From Jacaranda mimosifolia (taxonomy: Eukaryota > Streptophyta > Magnoliopsida > Lamiales > Bignoniaceae), in contig CM032121.1 of the NCBI GenBank assembly GCA_018894105.1, positions 2,419,507 to 2,483,506 of the forward strand: 64,000 nucleotides of DNA, read 5' to 3'. Position 1 is the first letter of the stretch. Every line of letters begins with the position of its first letter. The notes beneath the pieces are model-generated. The model was not told where the DNA came from, did not search any database, and worked only from the letters and a program-made list of their open reading frames with translations. Positions 11,006 through 23,117 of this stretch are shown here, one piece after another. The position numbers were made by a program, and so were the translations under genes.

Positions 11006-13639
11006 CTAGCATTATCCCCATGCTATACACGGATTCTTTAAAATTACTATATATTAATATAATGATTGAATTATAAATATAAGTTAAATAATAATATAAA
11101 AATAAAAATATCGCAAAAACATAAAGTAATTAGTAAAATTAAATTTAAAATTATAAAATTTAGTATTTAAAAGTTTGCAACATATAAGGACATCTCATAT
11201 ACATTATGTCATAAAAAAATAAATTTTAAAATTATTCAGCGAGAAGTTAAAAAAATTTAAAACATCCAAAATTAAAAATCTATGAATATGATTATGTACT
11301 TTATTAAAAAAAAATTATGTTATCAAAAGCTAGCAGATAGTTGTATTAAAAAATAAAAATATACGAGAATAATATAGAACACAAGATTGATGGCTTGAAA
11401 GTTGTTTGAAATTTTTTTAAATGATAATACTTTAAAATTATTTTAAACTTAAAAGAGGATGAGTATATATTAAATTAAAACTTAAAATATAAAGAATTAG
11501 ATAACATATTAGTTGTCAAGGATTAGAAATTTTTTATTTAATTTTAGTTTTTGATTAAAATTAAAATCAATTAAGTCAAGCGAAAACTATGATAGTAAAG
11601 ATATAAAAAAAATTAAAAAATTAAATTAAATATATAAAATAATTACAAAGTTAAGATCGATATTAGTATATAAGTTCATAGAAACATTTTAGTTTAACTA
11701 ATAGCTTAGTTATCGAATAATTAAGTGAACAAAAAAGTTTGATATTAGTAATGCAAAGCTAAAATTATAGTAAATTGATAAAGTAATTATAAGCTCAAAA
11801 TTAATTTTAAATAGGAATTAGTGATAGGATATGAGGATGAAATTAAAATATAAAATAAAATATAAACAAATAAATTATTATGTTCATTCTCAATTTTTTT
11901 GTATGAATGTAATTGGATCTTCATATTATATTTCACAAATAGCAGAAAAAAGTGAATAATAATAAAAAAAAAGTTGTTAACCTTTCAAACAATCAAAATT
12001 TTAAAAAAAATAAAAAATAAAATTATATATATTGATAGACTAAATAATGTCTAGAGATATAAACTTAAAAAGTTAATAGGTGTAATTTCTATTGAAATAA
12101 CCATCTCATGATTTTTTAAAAAATATATATAAAAAAATGATCTAAGAATATATATTGATGTAGTATATAAAATTTTTAAAAACAATTTGAATTATACATA
12201 TTTATACATAATTAAAAATATATGAATATAAAATAAAATTAAATGACATACTTCTAAAATTATAAATATTCAAAAAGTGAAATAAATTTTGAAAATATTA
12301 AAACACGAAAATAGATCTCATCCTATAAAACTATAAACTTAGATGAGCAAAAAAAAAAGCGAATTGAAAAATAAATTACAAAATTTAACAATAAATTAAT
12401 AACTTGATTCAAAAAATGAGTAAAAGGATGCTAAATGTATAATAATTTAAATAAAATAAAAATTAGATGACAAAATTTACCAATAATAAAGGAGAAAATT
12501 TTAACTAATAAAAATAAAGTTAAATTAAAAATATAAAGATCAGTTAACAAATCTCATAATAAATAAATTGATAACATAAACTAAGTAGTAAACCAAAAAG
12601 ATATAGAAATTTACAAATTTGATAGTAATAAAAGCTAAACAATAGACTTTATTTAGGTTGAAAATAAAATTATAGCATTAAAATCCAAAAAATCTTTTCC
12701 ATCATGCAATATACCTAAAAAAAACCAAAAAAAGAAAACAAAATAAAAAAGGAGAACAATAAAATCAAATAAATAATAAACACTTTGAATAATGAACTAA
12801 AGATGCACACAAAGAGATAGAAGAAAGAAAAATGCTAGAAAATAAAAAAAACACAAAGAATAGAGTGAAACTAATGCTAGAACCTGAGAATATTAATGAA
12901 ATGACTTTTGAAAGATTTTATTTATAGTAATATAGATATAAATTAGTTATTAAAGATAAGAAAAAATCTTGAAAGGCGTCTCAAACTATAGAGTTCAAAT
13001 GATTAAGAAATCTTCCATATATTGAAAGTAGAGATGGAAAAGATTTTGTAGATAAAATGCAATTATTTTTTGAGAGTAGAGATAAATAAAGAATGTTGTT
13101 CTAATTAAGAAAATAATTTTAAAAAAAGCAGATATCTTTAAAAGGAATAAATAATATCAAATTTAATAACTAAAAATTAATTTTTAAATTTAATTAAAAA
13201 AACTCAAAATTCTAAGAACTAAAATTTGGTTAACATTGCACAATTATGGATTCCACACGTTGTGCTATATATAATAGTATAAATATGCATAGAAGAATTT
13301 TAACACATCTAAAAATTTATAACATTATCTCATCAATGATATGAAAGAGATAATATTAATTTCGATTTATCAACTAAAAACTCAAAAAAGAAATCTTTTA
13401 TCTAATGAAGATTTTTTTGTCAAATATGATACATCTATGTCAATTAGAGATAAATAAGAATAAATATCTTTAAAAATGAAATAAATAAAATCAAATTTAA
13501 TAACCAACAACTAATGAAATTTTTTGAATTTAATTAAAAAATTCAAAATTTTAAGAATTTGCTACATGGCCAAAATTGCAATCAAAATTGAGTAATTATA
13601 GATTTCATACCGTTGTGCTATATTAATAGTATAAATAGA
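11006..13639 (-). repeat. Helitron array, copy 3
   Basis: 2634 bp, collinear with copy 2 over its whole length. Its 3' end CTAG is at 11006, the internal 5'-like start at 13283 (TC eroded to TT), and the outer TC terminus at 13639. Copies 2 and 3 are visibly close, with scattered substitutions and small indels. Confidence 0.75.
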
Positions 13640-13980
13640 TAGCAGGAAAAAATAAAAAAAGGTGGCCAATAATTCAACCTACCATTACCAATCTTCAAAC
13701 GTTGAAATTTAGTAAGTAAATTGATATGTCAGTGTATAGCAGGGAAAAACAAAAAAAAAAAAGTGGCCAATTATTCAACCCGCCAACTTTATTACACGTT
13801 CTTGCCACGGGTCATTTTGTAAGCCTCAAGTTGTTTGATGGGATATGTTGTGACACTCATGTTTATATAAAATTATTGAGGTATTTATGATTGGAGAAAA
13901 TATATTAACATCTAAAATATGGCACCTGATAAATATGATTGAAAAACGTGATTACTCACTCTACCAAGATGAAAACATCA

Positions 13981-14337
13981 GGGCCCGTTTGGTTTTATTT
14001 TCATAGTCTATTTTTATATTTTTTATTATTTAAAAAATGAGACATTATTTTTTTACATATTTTTATTTTTTATTTTCAGAACACAATTTTCAATAACTTC
14101 CCCCCCCCCCCCTCTCTATATATATTTTCTTCCAATAATATATATATATATTTTATTTTTATTCTATTATTTTTATTTCTTTCCATCTACGACTTACTAA
14201 ATCTAACATAATCACTACTTTTTCAATAATCAATCCAAATACAAACTTATTTTCAACTCAGTTCCATTAACTACTTTTCAATATTTTAAAAATAATGTAA
14301 ATGAAAATTAGAAATGAAAACAAAACCAAATAGGCCC
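13981..14337. mobile_element. Tourist-like MITE, unit 1 copy
   Basis: TIRs are GGGCCCGTTTGGTTTTATTT and, reversed, GGGCCTATTTGGTTTTGTTT. Orthologous copies sit in unit 2 (20751-21048), unit 3 (right part to 40276) and unit 4 (from about 56515), so it predates the duplications. A 13-nt C run lies at 14100-14112. Confidence 0.75.
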
Positions 14338-14489
14338 TACTCTATGATCAGTATAATTTTGGATTTGGTTCAATCAGACTTGACTAGGTTGATGAAAGTG
14401 TATGGTAAATTAGGTTATTTTAACAACATATTATAACTTGTTAAATAACATTATACTATAAATACTCCCAATTACTCATTTTACAGGTA

Positions 14490-14735
14490 CACTGTTTGGT
14501 TTTATTTTCATTTTCAATTTTTATTTTCATCATTTCTAAAATTTGAAATGTTAATTTGTGGAAATGAGTTTAAAATAATTTTGTATTTGGATAGATTATT
14601 GAAAAAATAATTATTATATTTGTTTTAATAGGTTGTAGATAGAGAGAGATAGAAATATTGGAATAGAGAGAAGATACATAGGTTATTGAAAAATGTGATT
14701 TGAAAATGAGAATGAAAATGTTATTGGAGTTAGTT
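14490..14735. mobile_element. Truncated Tourist-like MITE
   Basis: The left end CTGTTTGGTTTTATTTTCAT matches the element at 40439-40752, but the right TIR is missing. Sequence passes straight into the GTTAGTTGGTCTTCT stretch shared by units. Confidence 0.5.
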
Positions 14736-15295
14736 GGTCTTCTCGTAAAATGACAAATGGAGGGTAGCATGCTCCTTTTTCTTTTATCCACATCATTATG
14801 ACAATATAATTTCTCACACTATTTTTTGACTTAAGAATTTTGATGAGAAAAGAAGAATGTTAAGGAAGAAAAAAATAAAATCAGAAAATATAAAATTTCA
14901 AGTTTATTTGATTTTTGAATCTGAAGAAAAGGAGTTAAATAGGATTTTCCCCAAGTTATCTTATCATTTTGTTAGGAAAATTCATCTTCTTCCAATATAT
15001 TACATTTTCTTCTAAGGTTTTTCCTTTTTTTTTCCACTACTATTTATCTTACCAACCAAACAATGAAAATTATCTTTCATTGCCTTTTCTTTTCATTTCC
15101 TTATCAAAATCTTTGAAGCAAACATACTGTTAAAGTATTTTTATAATTGAGCTTTGTTACTATATTGAAAGGTAAAGTTATAAAAATACACACAAAAAAA
15201 AAATCTAATTTATTTTTTCAAATTTATATTTAAGACTTGATAATAACATTATCATTGAATAACAAACATGGAAAATAAGTGGCCTCATCTACCCT
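14736..15295. other. AT-rich DNA shared by units, no gene
   Basis: Paralogous to about 23400-23700, 41480-42060 and 57910-58510. No coding exon is recognised; what is seen is T-rich and A-rich tracts and short shadow ORFs. Confidence 0.5.
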
Positions 15296-15905
15296 TAGGG
15301 ATGGGAATACGCTAATCTAGTCTTTATGGGCCTATGACTTAGCTTATTTAATAAAAAAGTCATGTCAACTCTTAAAAGATAGTCATTTTAATTAAATAGG
15401 CTAGATTTAGATTTTTCTAAATGCTTAACAGGCTGATTCGTTTATCTTTCTTTACATAAAAAGTACAATAATAGTGATATAATATTAAATGATTAATTGT
15501 ATTTAATTTCTTTAATTTGTCCTTCATAGAATTGATTATGTTGTTTAGCATTGTTTTTGTTGAAATGATACTATTTTTATAATTAGATTTGAACTTTCAT
15601 AATTATGCATTTGTTATTCATCATTTTAATTACTTGTTATCAAGGTTTAGCACAAGTTTCAGTATATTAAAAATTTAGATTTATGTGATATTTAAACTTA
15701 ATTGAAACCTTAATAGAAAATAGATTTTTATGCGGGCTTCCAAATCAGACTAAGACTTTAAAATTTATTAAAGAAACTAAGTTTAATTTAAAAAAAAAAA
15801 ATTTATCATAAATAATAAACTATGCTCAAATTTGTCATTTGCATAACATGCTTGACTTATTTAAATCAAAGTTTTGCCTAATATAGTCTATTTTCATGAA
15901 TATGA
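15296..15905. mobile_element. hAT-type element, unit 1 copy
   Basis: Begins TAGGGATGGGAATACGC after CATCTACCCT. The same element at the same site occurs in unit 4 (58512-59107), while unit 3 near 42065 has the site without it. The right end is degraded. Similar inside to the element at 26864 in inverted orientation. Confidence 0.6.
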
Positions 15906-16897
15906 CTGCCCTGGTGCAGAGAACAGTACACCTACCAGTACCACAATAATTGTAATTTCACGTAAACTTGACGTACATATCAATAACGTGCATATGACTG
16001 CGTCACAAGTGTGCATCACGAGTGCGCGGGACCCAAAGAAAAAAATTGCACACACGCCTTTCACGCGAGTTCTCTCACCAATAATGCCTTTGTCCGTTGT
16101 AACATAATTGATGGTGGAATCTTGTAAATCAATAAAACGGTAGAATTTTGTAAATCAATAAAATGGTTGAATTTTGTTTTTGAATTGTGCCTATACAGAA
16201 TTAGTGCTTGATAAAAAACAATGATTGTATAGATATTTTTTATTGTAAAAATTGATTTTTATATTAATTGCAAAAAAAATAAAAATTGTATAGAATTTAT
16301 TATATTGATAATGAATCACAAAATAAGACACAATATAGGAATATCTTCTATTAAAGAAAAAATAAAAATAAGAATCTTGCATTTTTTGTATATGTCTGTG
16401 AAAAAAATAAATAATAAGAATTATATTACACAAGTAGTAAAATTTAGAGGATGCTAATTTGACATAATTCTATGTTCTCGTACAACATTGTAGATCATAT
16501 ATACATAATAGATATAAATATATGAAATAAAATATAAATTAAAATAAAAAATAAAAATATAAAAACGAAACAGAAAACAATGGATACCCAACCAATTAAA
16601 AATATAGTGATTCTTGAGAACCCAAATATAATTATTTTGCAATTATTAAACAAAAGAATATCCCAAATGCAAACAAACTTTTTTAAAAGAAAAATCACCA
16701 TTTGTTCTGCTAAGAAAATAAAAAAAAAAATGGAAAAAATGAATAAACCAATCAAGAATCAACATGGGCTCCAGTCACAACATCCAGATGCCCCCATCAA
16801 TACAATTTCTAACACATGTCTTTATACTTTATATTTGTAAAGTTTTCCATCAAATATTTCGCTTTATTTTTTTGTTTTTTCCTCACACGTAAAGTAT

Positions 16898-16904
16898 TAT
16901 AAAT
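16898..16904 (+). promoter_or_regulatory. TATA box of PLAT-A
   Basis: TATAAAT 65 bp before the start codon, preceded by a conserved CCTCACACGTAAAG stretch. The same arrangement exists upstream of copies B, C and D. Confidence 0.6.
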
Positions 16905-16968
16905 TGTTGAGCTAAAGGGTCAACTCATTTTGCATTATAGGAAACGAAAAACGTTGCATGCAATCCCA

Positions 16969-17608
16969 ATGGCAGCCAACCGTCTCTTCTTCTATCACCT
17001 CATCCTTGCCTCTATCTTCGCCATTTGCAGATCTGTAAGTATCTCTTTCTTCGATCACATTTCATAACTATCAGATTCAAATTTAATGCGATGATCTGTT
17101 TAAGTTTTGTATATATTTTTGAAGTTTTTGTGCTCAAAATGTGGGGAAAATGCAGGATGATGAGGCGTGTGTCTACACAGTGTATGTGAAGACGAGCTCA
17201 AAATTTGAGGCAGGGACGGACGCTAACATTAGCTTAAGTCTGTATGATATATATGGTAGTGGAATTAGGATCAAGAATCTAGTGTCGTGGGGTGGGCTTA
17301 TGGGCCCGAGACACAACTACTTCGAGAGTGGAAACCTTGATATCTTTAGCGGATGAGGCCAGTGTTTGACCAAGTCTGTTTGTAAGATGAACCTCACATT
17401 TGACGGAACGGGACCATTTCCTGGATGGTACTGTGACTACGTCGACGTGACCACAACTGGTGTCCACAAGAATTGTGCTAAGATAAAGTTCAAGGTGGAT
17501 CAATGGCTGACTACTAATGAGCCGCCGTATGCGCTCACTGCCATCAGGGACTGTTGTGGTGTACTTGGGTCGGAGACGATTTGCGATCGTTCAGCTCTTT
17601 TGCTTTGA
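16969..17608 (+). pseudogene. PLAT-A: PLAT/LH2-domain protein gene with one nonsense codon
   Basis: Two exons: 16969-17034 (22 codons, signal peptide ending AICRS) and 17156-17608, with a phase-0 GT-AG intron of 121 bp. Exon 2 encodes the PLAT fold start (DDEACVYTVYVKTSS) and the family stretch GLMGPRHNYFESGNLD. The reading frame is then closed by TGA at 17354-17356, where copy D has CGA (Arg). The same frame stays open for another 83 codons. Relative to C and D the 3' coding end has lost some 40-50 bp, so the KKPVM-like C-terminus is replaced by unrelated residues. Known PLAT proteins are small secreted or ER proteins tied to abiotic stress; a product from this copy would be truncated in mid-domain. 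Pseudogene is the simplest reading; a sequencing error at one base is the alternative. Confidence 0.85.
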
Positions 17609-17714
17609 ACCTTCTACTATTTTGAGTGTGATTCCCTATAGTGTGAATGCCGTAGATTAAGACGATCAAATAAATAGGGAAGTACTGTAATGAATATGTA
17701 ATCAAGTATTGTAA

Positions 17715-17737
17715 TACCCTTTTTGTTAAAAAGGGCA
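17715..17737 (+). other. 3' UTR hairpin of PLAT-A
   Basis: TACCCTTTTT-GTT-AAAAAGGGCA, a near-perfect stem with a 3-nt loop, followed 18 bp later by AATAAA (17755-17760). Also present in copies B and C. Confidence 0.55.
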
Positions 17738-18340
17738 TCATCATGTTTTTAATGAATAAAATGAACTCATCTTCTTGGAGTATCTTCCATTCTTCCCCCC
17801 TGTTTTTTTGTTTTGCTTTATTGAATTCAAGAATCATTTGTTTATTAGTACAAATTGAGTTAATGGCTCCTCCATTGAATTTTACTTTCAATGCTTGTAT
17901 AATATTAAGCTTTAAGGCCATAGTCATATTTGATTCAAAATATTAATACTAGTGGAAATTTAAATATGAGGTGATTAAATTAAGATTAACAAATTTATTA
18001 TACTATTTGACATTAAAAATAGAACTGTTAACTTGCCACTACAATCTCTCTTAATCGCGTTTGGGTATTTGATATGTAATATTCAGCTTAAAAATTACAT
18101 ATTTGCTTTGCAAAAATAAATATTTAGGGATTGGGGATTTTTTCGGTAGTATCTAAGGACATACTTGTAATATATTCAATGATTGAAAAGGGTAAAGATG
18201 ATATTTTAAAGAGGAGATAATAAAATTGAGGAGTGCAGTTACACAATCACACCTCGACAATTGAGATTGCAATCTGCCTTAATTGACATAACATTGATAG
18301 GCTTAGGAAAAATTTCAAGCATACTCACATTCCCTGTGGT

Positions 18341-19230
18341 CAGGGTTGGAAATAGGCTAGGTTAGCTAGGCTTTGACTTAAATAAGTCAGGCCTATTATA
18401 TGAATGACAAGCCTTAGCCTAGCTTATTATCGATGATATACTTTTTTTTAGACTTAAGCCTAGCCTTTTTAATAATGTTTAAAATCTTAGTCTGGCTTGA
18501 AAGCCTACCTAAAAATCTATTTTTTCCTAAAGCTTCAATTAAATAAATTTAAATTTTTAATAAGCTCAAACATGTAAGTTGTAACTTTGCAATAATCGAA
18601 ATTGTAAATAATAGATGCATAATTATGAAAGCTTAAATCTAGGTATAAAATAATATCATTTCAACAAAAAATAATATTAAAAAATATAAGGAATTTTATA
18701 AAGACCTAATTAAAAAATCAAATACAATTCACTGAAAATATAAACCAGAACCATCAATAAATCACTAAAAAAAAAAGTAAAAAAAGTAATTAATGAAGTC
18801 TTCTAAAGAAATCATAACACAAATTCCCATCCATAAAATGTTGGTCCTATCAAATAAATGTGATTTCTTCTTCTTGTTCATAGACCTTTAAAACAAGAAA
18901 TCAATTTATGTTAATAATGTTTTAAAACAATTCTATTTTTGATATAAATAACAATTTTTACAAGTTTAGTAGAGTCAAAAGTTTTATGGAAGTCTTCACT
19001 ATTAAAAATTAGTAATAAGATAATTATGTTTTATTACTATTGTCAATTAATGATAAATTTATATAAATTTATAAAAATAATATTAAGTGACAACAAATTG
19101 ATAAATGATTTGAAACAATATTTATGTCGTTACTATATTAGTCAATGTATGTGTGTGAGAGTAATGATAACTTAGATATAATTAATTTATTGTAAGTGTT
19201 AAACATATATTATAATTATTATTACTTAAT
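18341..19230. mobile_element. hAT-type element truncated at the unit 1/unit 2 junction
   Basis: Starts CAGGGTTGGAAATAGGCTAG after CCTGTGGT, exactly as the complete copy at 26864 does. It is collinear with that copy to about 19225 and then stops, and unit 2 begins. The right TIR is missing. Confidence 0.75.
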
Positions 19231-20130
19231 TCTGAAACTGTATTGCGTTGGTCTATTTTTCATCAGGCTTTGACATCCTTTAATATAAATGTTTTATATT
19301 ATGAATAGTTTTTGTTTGTTTTTTGAGTTTAATCTATCGTAGCCATTGGCATTTAGGTTCCATAATGCTTACATTGATCATCCAAGTCAATATACTCGAA
19401 ACAATGAAATTGAGAAATTGACATTTTATTTCTAAATTCGACATTCAATTTTTAGGCACAATATAATCCTATAACTAACTCAATTCTTTCAATTACTTGC
19501 CCATTTTATTTGAGATTAATAGTTTAGCCCGATATTTTAGATTTCACTATTTTGTAAAATTTCATGTATGTTATATACTACGTGGACTTGGTGATATTTT
19601 AGTTGAATCAAGTGCAATCATGATTGTTGAATTAAAAGAAGATGAATGAATCAAGCGGGTAAATCGTAAACCCTAAAACCACCCACCCCTCTTTGATAAG
19701 ATGATGAGAAGTGGATTGAGTGCCATAATCAAATGCACTCTGAGCCCACCCATGAACTTGGGCGAGGATGTATTCCTATGGCTTCAAGTTTATGCTTTAG
19801 ACCCAATTTTCAGCACTCTAGCTTGGACTTTAAAAGCTCGCCCTAAGAATGTACAAGTGATTAATAATTATTTATTTATTATAACTTTTTTACTTCATCT
19901 TAATTCTTTTTCTGTAATTTATCCTATGAAATTCAAGTATATTGAAATTATTAAAAATTCATATGTGAAATTTTTTAAATGAATGTGTTATTTACATCAC
20001 AAGTTAAAAGTTTTAGCACAATGCACATGAACCAATTTTAAAGTTATACTAAAAGTGGCAATTTTAAGTTTAATAAAATAAGGAAGCCAAGGTTTATACC
20101 GCTTTTGTTCAAAATTAACTTTTCAAGTTG

Positions 20131-20240
20131 AGTAGTTTGTGGCTCAATAATTTAAGTCTCCTATATAATATGAGAAGTTAGGAGTTTGAGTTCTAACGGA
20201 CTTCTAATGTGTGTGTGTTTAAATTTAAAAAAAAAAAAAA
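20131..20240 (+). repeat. tRNA-derived SINE, copy shared by several units
   Basis: Box-A-like GTTTGTGGCTCAATAATTT, box-B-like AGGAGTTTGAGTTC, then GGACTTCTAATGTGTGTGTG and a poly(A) tail. At the same place in unit 1 (5201) and unit 4 (55333). Confidence 0.55.
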
Positions 20241-20515
20241 AATTTCCAAATTGACTGAAATCTACAACTCAAAAGTATCAATGACATCAATTTTGCACAT
20301 AAAATACGAGATCAAACATTCAAATTAATTTAATACATTCCTGATATGTTTGTGTATAACAGGGAAAAATAAAAAAAAACATGGCAAATAATTCAATCCA
20401 CCAACCTTATCCACACGTTCCTGCCACGCGTCATTTTCTCAAGTTCTTTGATGGATATGTTGTGACGCTCATGTTTATATAAAATTATTGAGATATTTAT
20501 TATTGGAAAATGTTT

Positions 20516-20626
20516 TATTTTATTTTATTTATACACACGCACATCAGGAGTCCGTTAGGGCTCGAACTCCTGACCTCCCAGGTTATATGGGAGACCAATG
20601 CCGCTAAGCCACAGACCACTCGGCTG
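20516..20626 (-). mobile_element. tRNA-derived SINE with 14-bp TSD
   Basis: Flanked by ATTGGAAAATGTTT at 20502-20515 and 20627-20640. On the minus strand: box A (TGGCTTAGCGGCATTGG), box B (GGAGTTCGAGCCC), 3' part CTCCTGATGTGCGTGTGT and an AAATA-rich tail next to the repeat. Unit 1 has the empty target near 13890. It is the best preserved member of the family and shows the tRNA-like head most clearly. Confidence 0.85.
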
Positions 20627-20750
20627 ATTGGAAAATGTTTGTTATTGAGGTATTTATGATTGGATAAGGTATGTTGACCTCTCGAATGTGCCTCCTGATA
20701 AATATGGCTGAAAAACCTTATTACTCACTGTACTTAGATGAAAAGATTAA

Positions 20751-21048
20751 GGGCTCATTTGATTTCATTTTCAAAGTCCATTTTTATACTTTTTTATTAT
20801 TTCAAAAATGAAACACATCATTTTTTATTTTCATTTTCAAAATACATTCTCCAATATCTTCTCCCAATAACTTATATATCTTCTCTTTTTATTCCATTAT
20901 TTTTATCTCACTTTACCTACAATCTACTAAATCCAACATAATCATTACTTTTTCAATAATCATTTCAAATACAAACTTATTTTCAACACATTTCCATTAA
21001 CTACTTTTCAACATTTTAAAAATGATGCAAATGAAAATTGGATTGGCC
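20751..21048. mobile_element. Tourist-like MITE, unit 2 copy
   Basis: Left end GGGCTCATTTGATTTCATTT preceded by TTA; right end TTGGCC then TTTA. Orthologous to 13981-14337. Eroded TIRs. Confidence 0.65.
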
Positions 21049-21687
21049 TTTAATATTCTATGATCAACATAATTTTGGATTTGATTTAATCAGACTTGAA
21101 TAGGTTGATGAAAGTGCCTGGTAAATTTAGTTATTTTAACAACATATTATAACTTGTTAAATAACATTATACTATAATTATTCCCAATTACTCATTTACC
21201 AGGTACACTTAGTCTCTCTCAGAAATTACTCATTATACTATAAATATGAACATTGGTGTTTTTACTTGAACAATTCTTAATGACCCTTAATTTGTCTTTG
21301 TAATTTCATGAATTTTCTTTTTTCTTTTTTTGATCATTTGTAATTTCATGATCTTGATATATGTTTTGAATTGACTTGACCCATTAAAAATTAATCCAAC
21401 CCAACTTAAATTATTTCGAGATAATGAGTTTAGGTTTTCGACAACTTAAATCACCTTTGATGATTAAAAGAGTATTTAACTAAATTTATTTAAAATGTCT
21501 TATATGCTCCTACATCTTATAAAATATTTTTGGAGATTATAAGATACTAAATCTTTTTCTCAAAAATAAATTCCTAAAGTGTTTGGATAAAATAAAGCTT
21601 TGAAGCATATAAGATATTAGTAATGACAATTTTATAATTAATATAGTTAAAGTTAAGAGAGCATGTTAAAATTTTAAAAATAAGTTA

Positions 21688-23117
21688 GGGCCTGTTCTCC
21701 TGCGTTTTTGGAAAAAAATTTCCAATCCCCAAAAAAATTTCAAAATGCAAGCACATTCTCCAATCTTTTTTCCAAAAAACTACAATTTTTTACCCAAAAA
21801 ACCCTACACCCCAAAAAACACACCTACCCCTTCATTTTCTCACTCCATATTTCACATCACTTATTTATTTATCACTCTCTCATTTCAATCATATATATAT
21901 ATATATGAAAATATTAAAATTTTACTACTTAAAAAATTCTAAAACTTATGTTTACAAATTTAATTAAAATAATAATTGACAAAATTAATTAAATTTAATA
22001 AGTATTTTATTTACTAAATATTGTATTAAATTAATTAAATTACTTATTAATTAAATAATGTATTAATTATATTTAATATTTAATGTATTAACTAAATATT
22101 ATATTTATTCTTTTAATAAATAATTTAAAATATTTTAATTTGATATAATAAATAAATTAATCTTCATTAAATATTAACATTCACATTTATTTAAACTTAT
22201 TATAAAAAATTAATTATAGTGTGATATTTATTTAATAATCTATTAAGTTTAATAAATTAATATTAATACAATTAAAATAATTATCAAGAAAATTAATTAA
22301 AATAAAGTAATTTTTTTTATTGTTACTAAGTAATTTATTTATTAAATAATATATTAATTAAATAATGTGTTAAAGTAAATAAATAACTTATTAAATTAAT
22401 TAAATTAATTTATTTAATTATTTAAATAACTTATTATGTATATATTAATTATTTTTCATTTTCATGTATAATTGAATATTATGCTTATTTGTTTAATAAA
22501 TAATTTAAGATGATTTAGTTTCATATAATATAAAATTATTTTTTTAATTTGATTAATTGTTATTAAGTCTTATATATATATATTATTTTATTTAAATAAA
22601 TAACTAAGTTTTATTTATACATAAATTATAAATAATAAATAGTTAAATAATTATATTTTAAGAATAAACAATAACTATTTTATAATTAATGTACAATAAT
22701 TAAATTTTTTTATATAAGTTGATATCAACAATTATGATATAATTATGATATTAGCCGATTTTTTATAATTAAGATATAATTTTAAATTCATAAAATATAA
22801 ATTTTAAAATAAAGCACCAATTGAATTAATTACATATCATTTTATTACAACAATATATCAATTATTACATATATATACACATATATTTATATTAAAAAAA
22901 TCACTTTCACCTTACAAACCCAATAAAAAAGCAATTGATTTGATATCAACAGTAAAGTTCCCAATATATAAAGAAACAAATAATTTATTTTCAAATCATT
23001 TTTCATATTTTCCCAAAATAAAAAGAGACGCTTGGCACTTTCTCCAAATTTTCTCCCAAAAACTCATTCCCCCTAATTTTTTTCTAGAAAATGGCCAAAA
23101 TACAAGAGAACAGGCCC
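21688..23117. mobile_element. PIF/Harbinger (Tourist)-like element with TTA duplication
   Basis: Perfect 12-bp TIRs GGGCCTGTTCTC / GAGAACAGGCCC flanked by TTA at 21685-21687 and 23118-23120. Unit 4 near 57635 shows the empty site AAGTTAGAAAC. 1430 bp, extremely AT-rich (long TTAATTAAA-type stretches), no transposase, so non-autonomous. Confidence 0.85.

Larger units (their letters stand above)
5638..13639 (-). mobile_element. Composite array of non-autonomous Helitrons
   Basis: Read on the minus strand the block opens with TCTATTTATACTATTAATAT (from 13639) and closes with a hairpin CCCGTGC-ATA-GCACGGG, 7 nt, then CTAG (5638). It lies between a host A and T with no target duplication: the Helitron signature (5' TC, 3' hairpin then CTRR, A|T insertion). 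Units 2 and 4 show the empty site (about 20353 and 55570). Two further 3' ends (hairpin plus CTAG) occur inside at 8449 and 11006. No Rep/helicase coding is seen; the 8.0 kb is over 75 percent AT with no long ORF. Confidence 0.85.
3590..19230 (+). repeat. Segmental unit 1 (carries PLAT-A)
   Basis: Homology with unit 2 begins at the ATTCTAAAACTATATTGCG-like stretch (here about 3590, there about 19229). Order: block X (3590-5637, with one hAT and SINEs inserted), a Helitron composite (5638-13639), a short GTGGCCAAT-containing block present twice in tandem (about 13640-13735 and 13736 on), a Tourist-like MITE (13981), AT-rich sequence with paralogues in units 2-4, an hAT relative (15296), the PLAT-A gene, then 3' flank. 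It ends abruptly inside an hAT element at about 19230, which is the junction of the tandem duplication. Confidence 0.75.

Noticed and set aside
8449..13639. CRISPR-like or satellite array because of large direct repeats
   Set aside because: The period is about 2.6 kb and the ends carry Helitron termini; no short repeat-spacer pattern exists.
17279..17503. Minus-strand ORFs overlapping the PLAT exons (also 25806-26051, 43916-44212, 62944-63213)
   Set aside because: Shadow frames of the PLAT exon; their conservation follows from the coding strand.
17544..17927. Minus-strand ORFs 3' of PLAT copies (also 26195-26449 and 44494-44709) with a shared MAMALKLNIIQ-like start
   Set aside because: They are antisense to the PLAT 3' ends, similar only because the units are duplicated, differ in length and frame between copies, and show no domain.
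21900..22900. AT-rich stretch as a centromeric satellite or matrix region
   Set aside because: It has no regular period and lies wholly between the perfect 12-bp TIRs and TTA duplications of one element.
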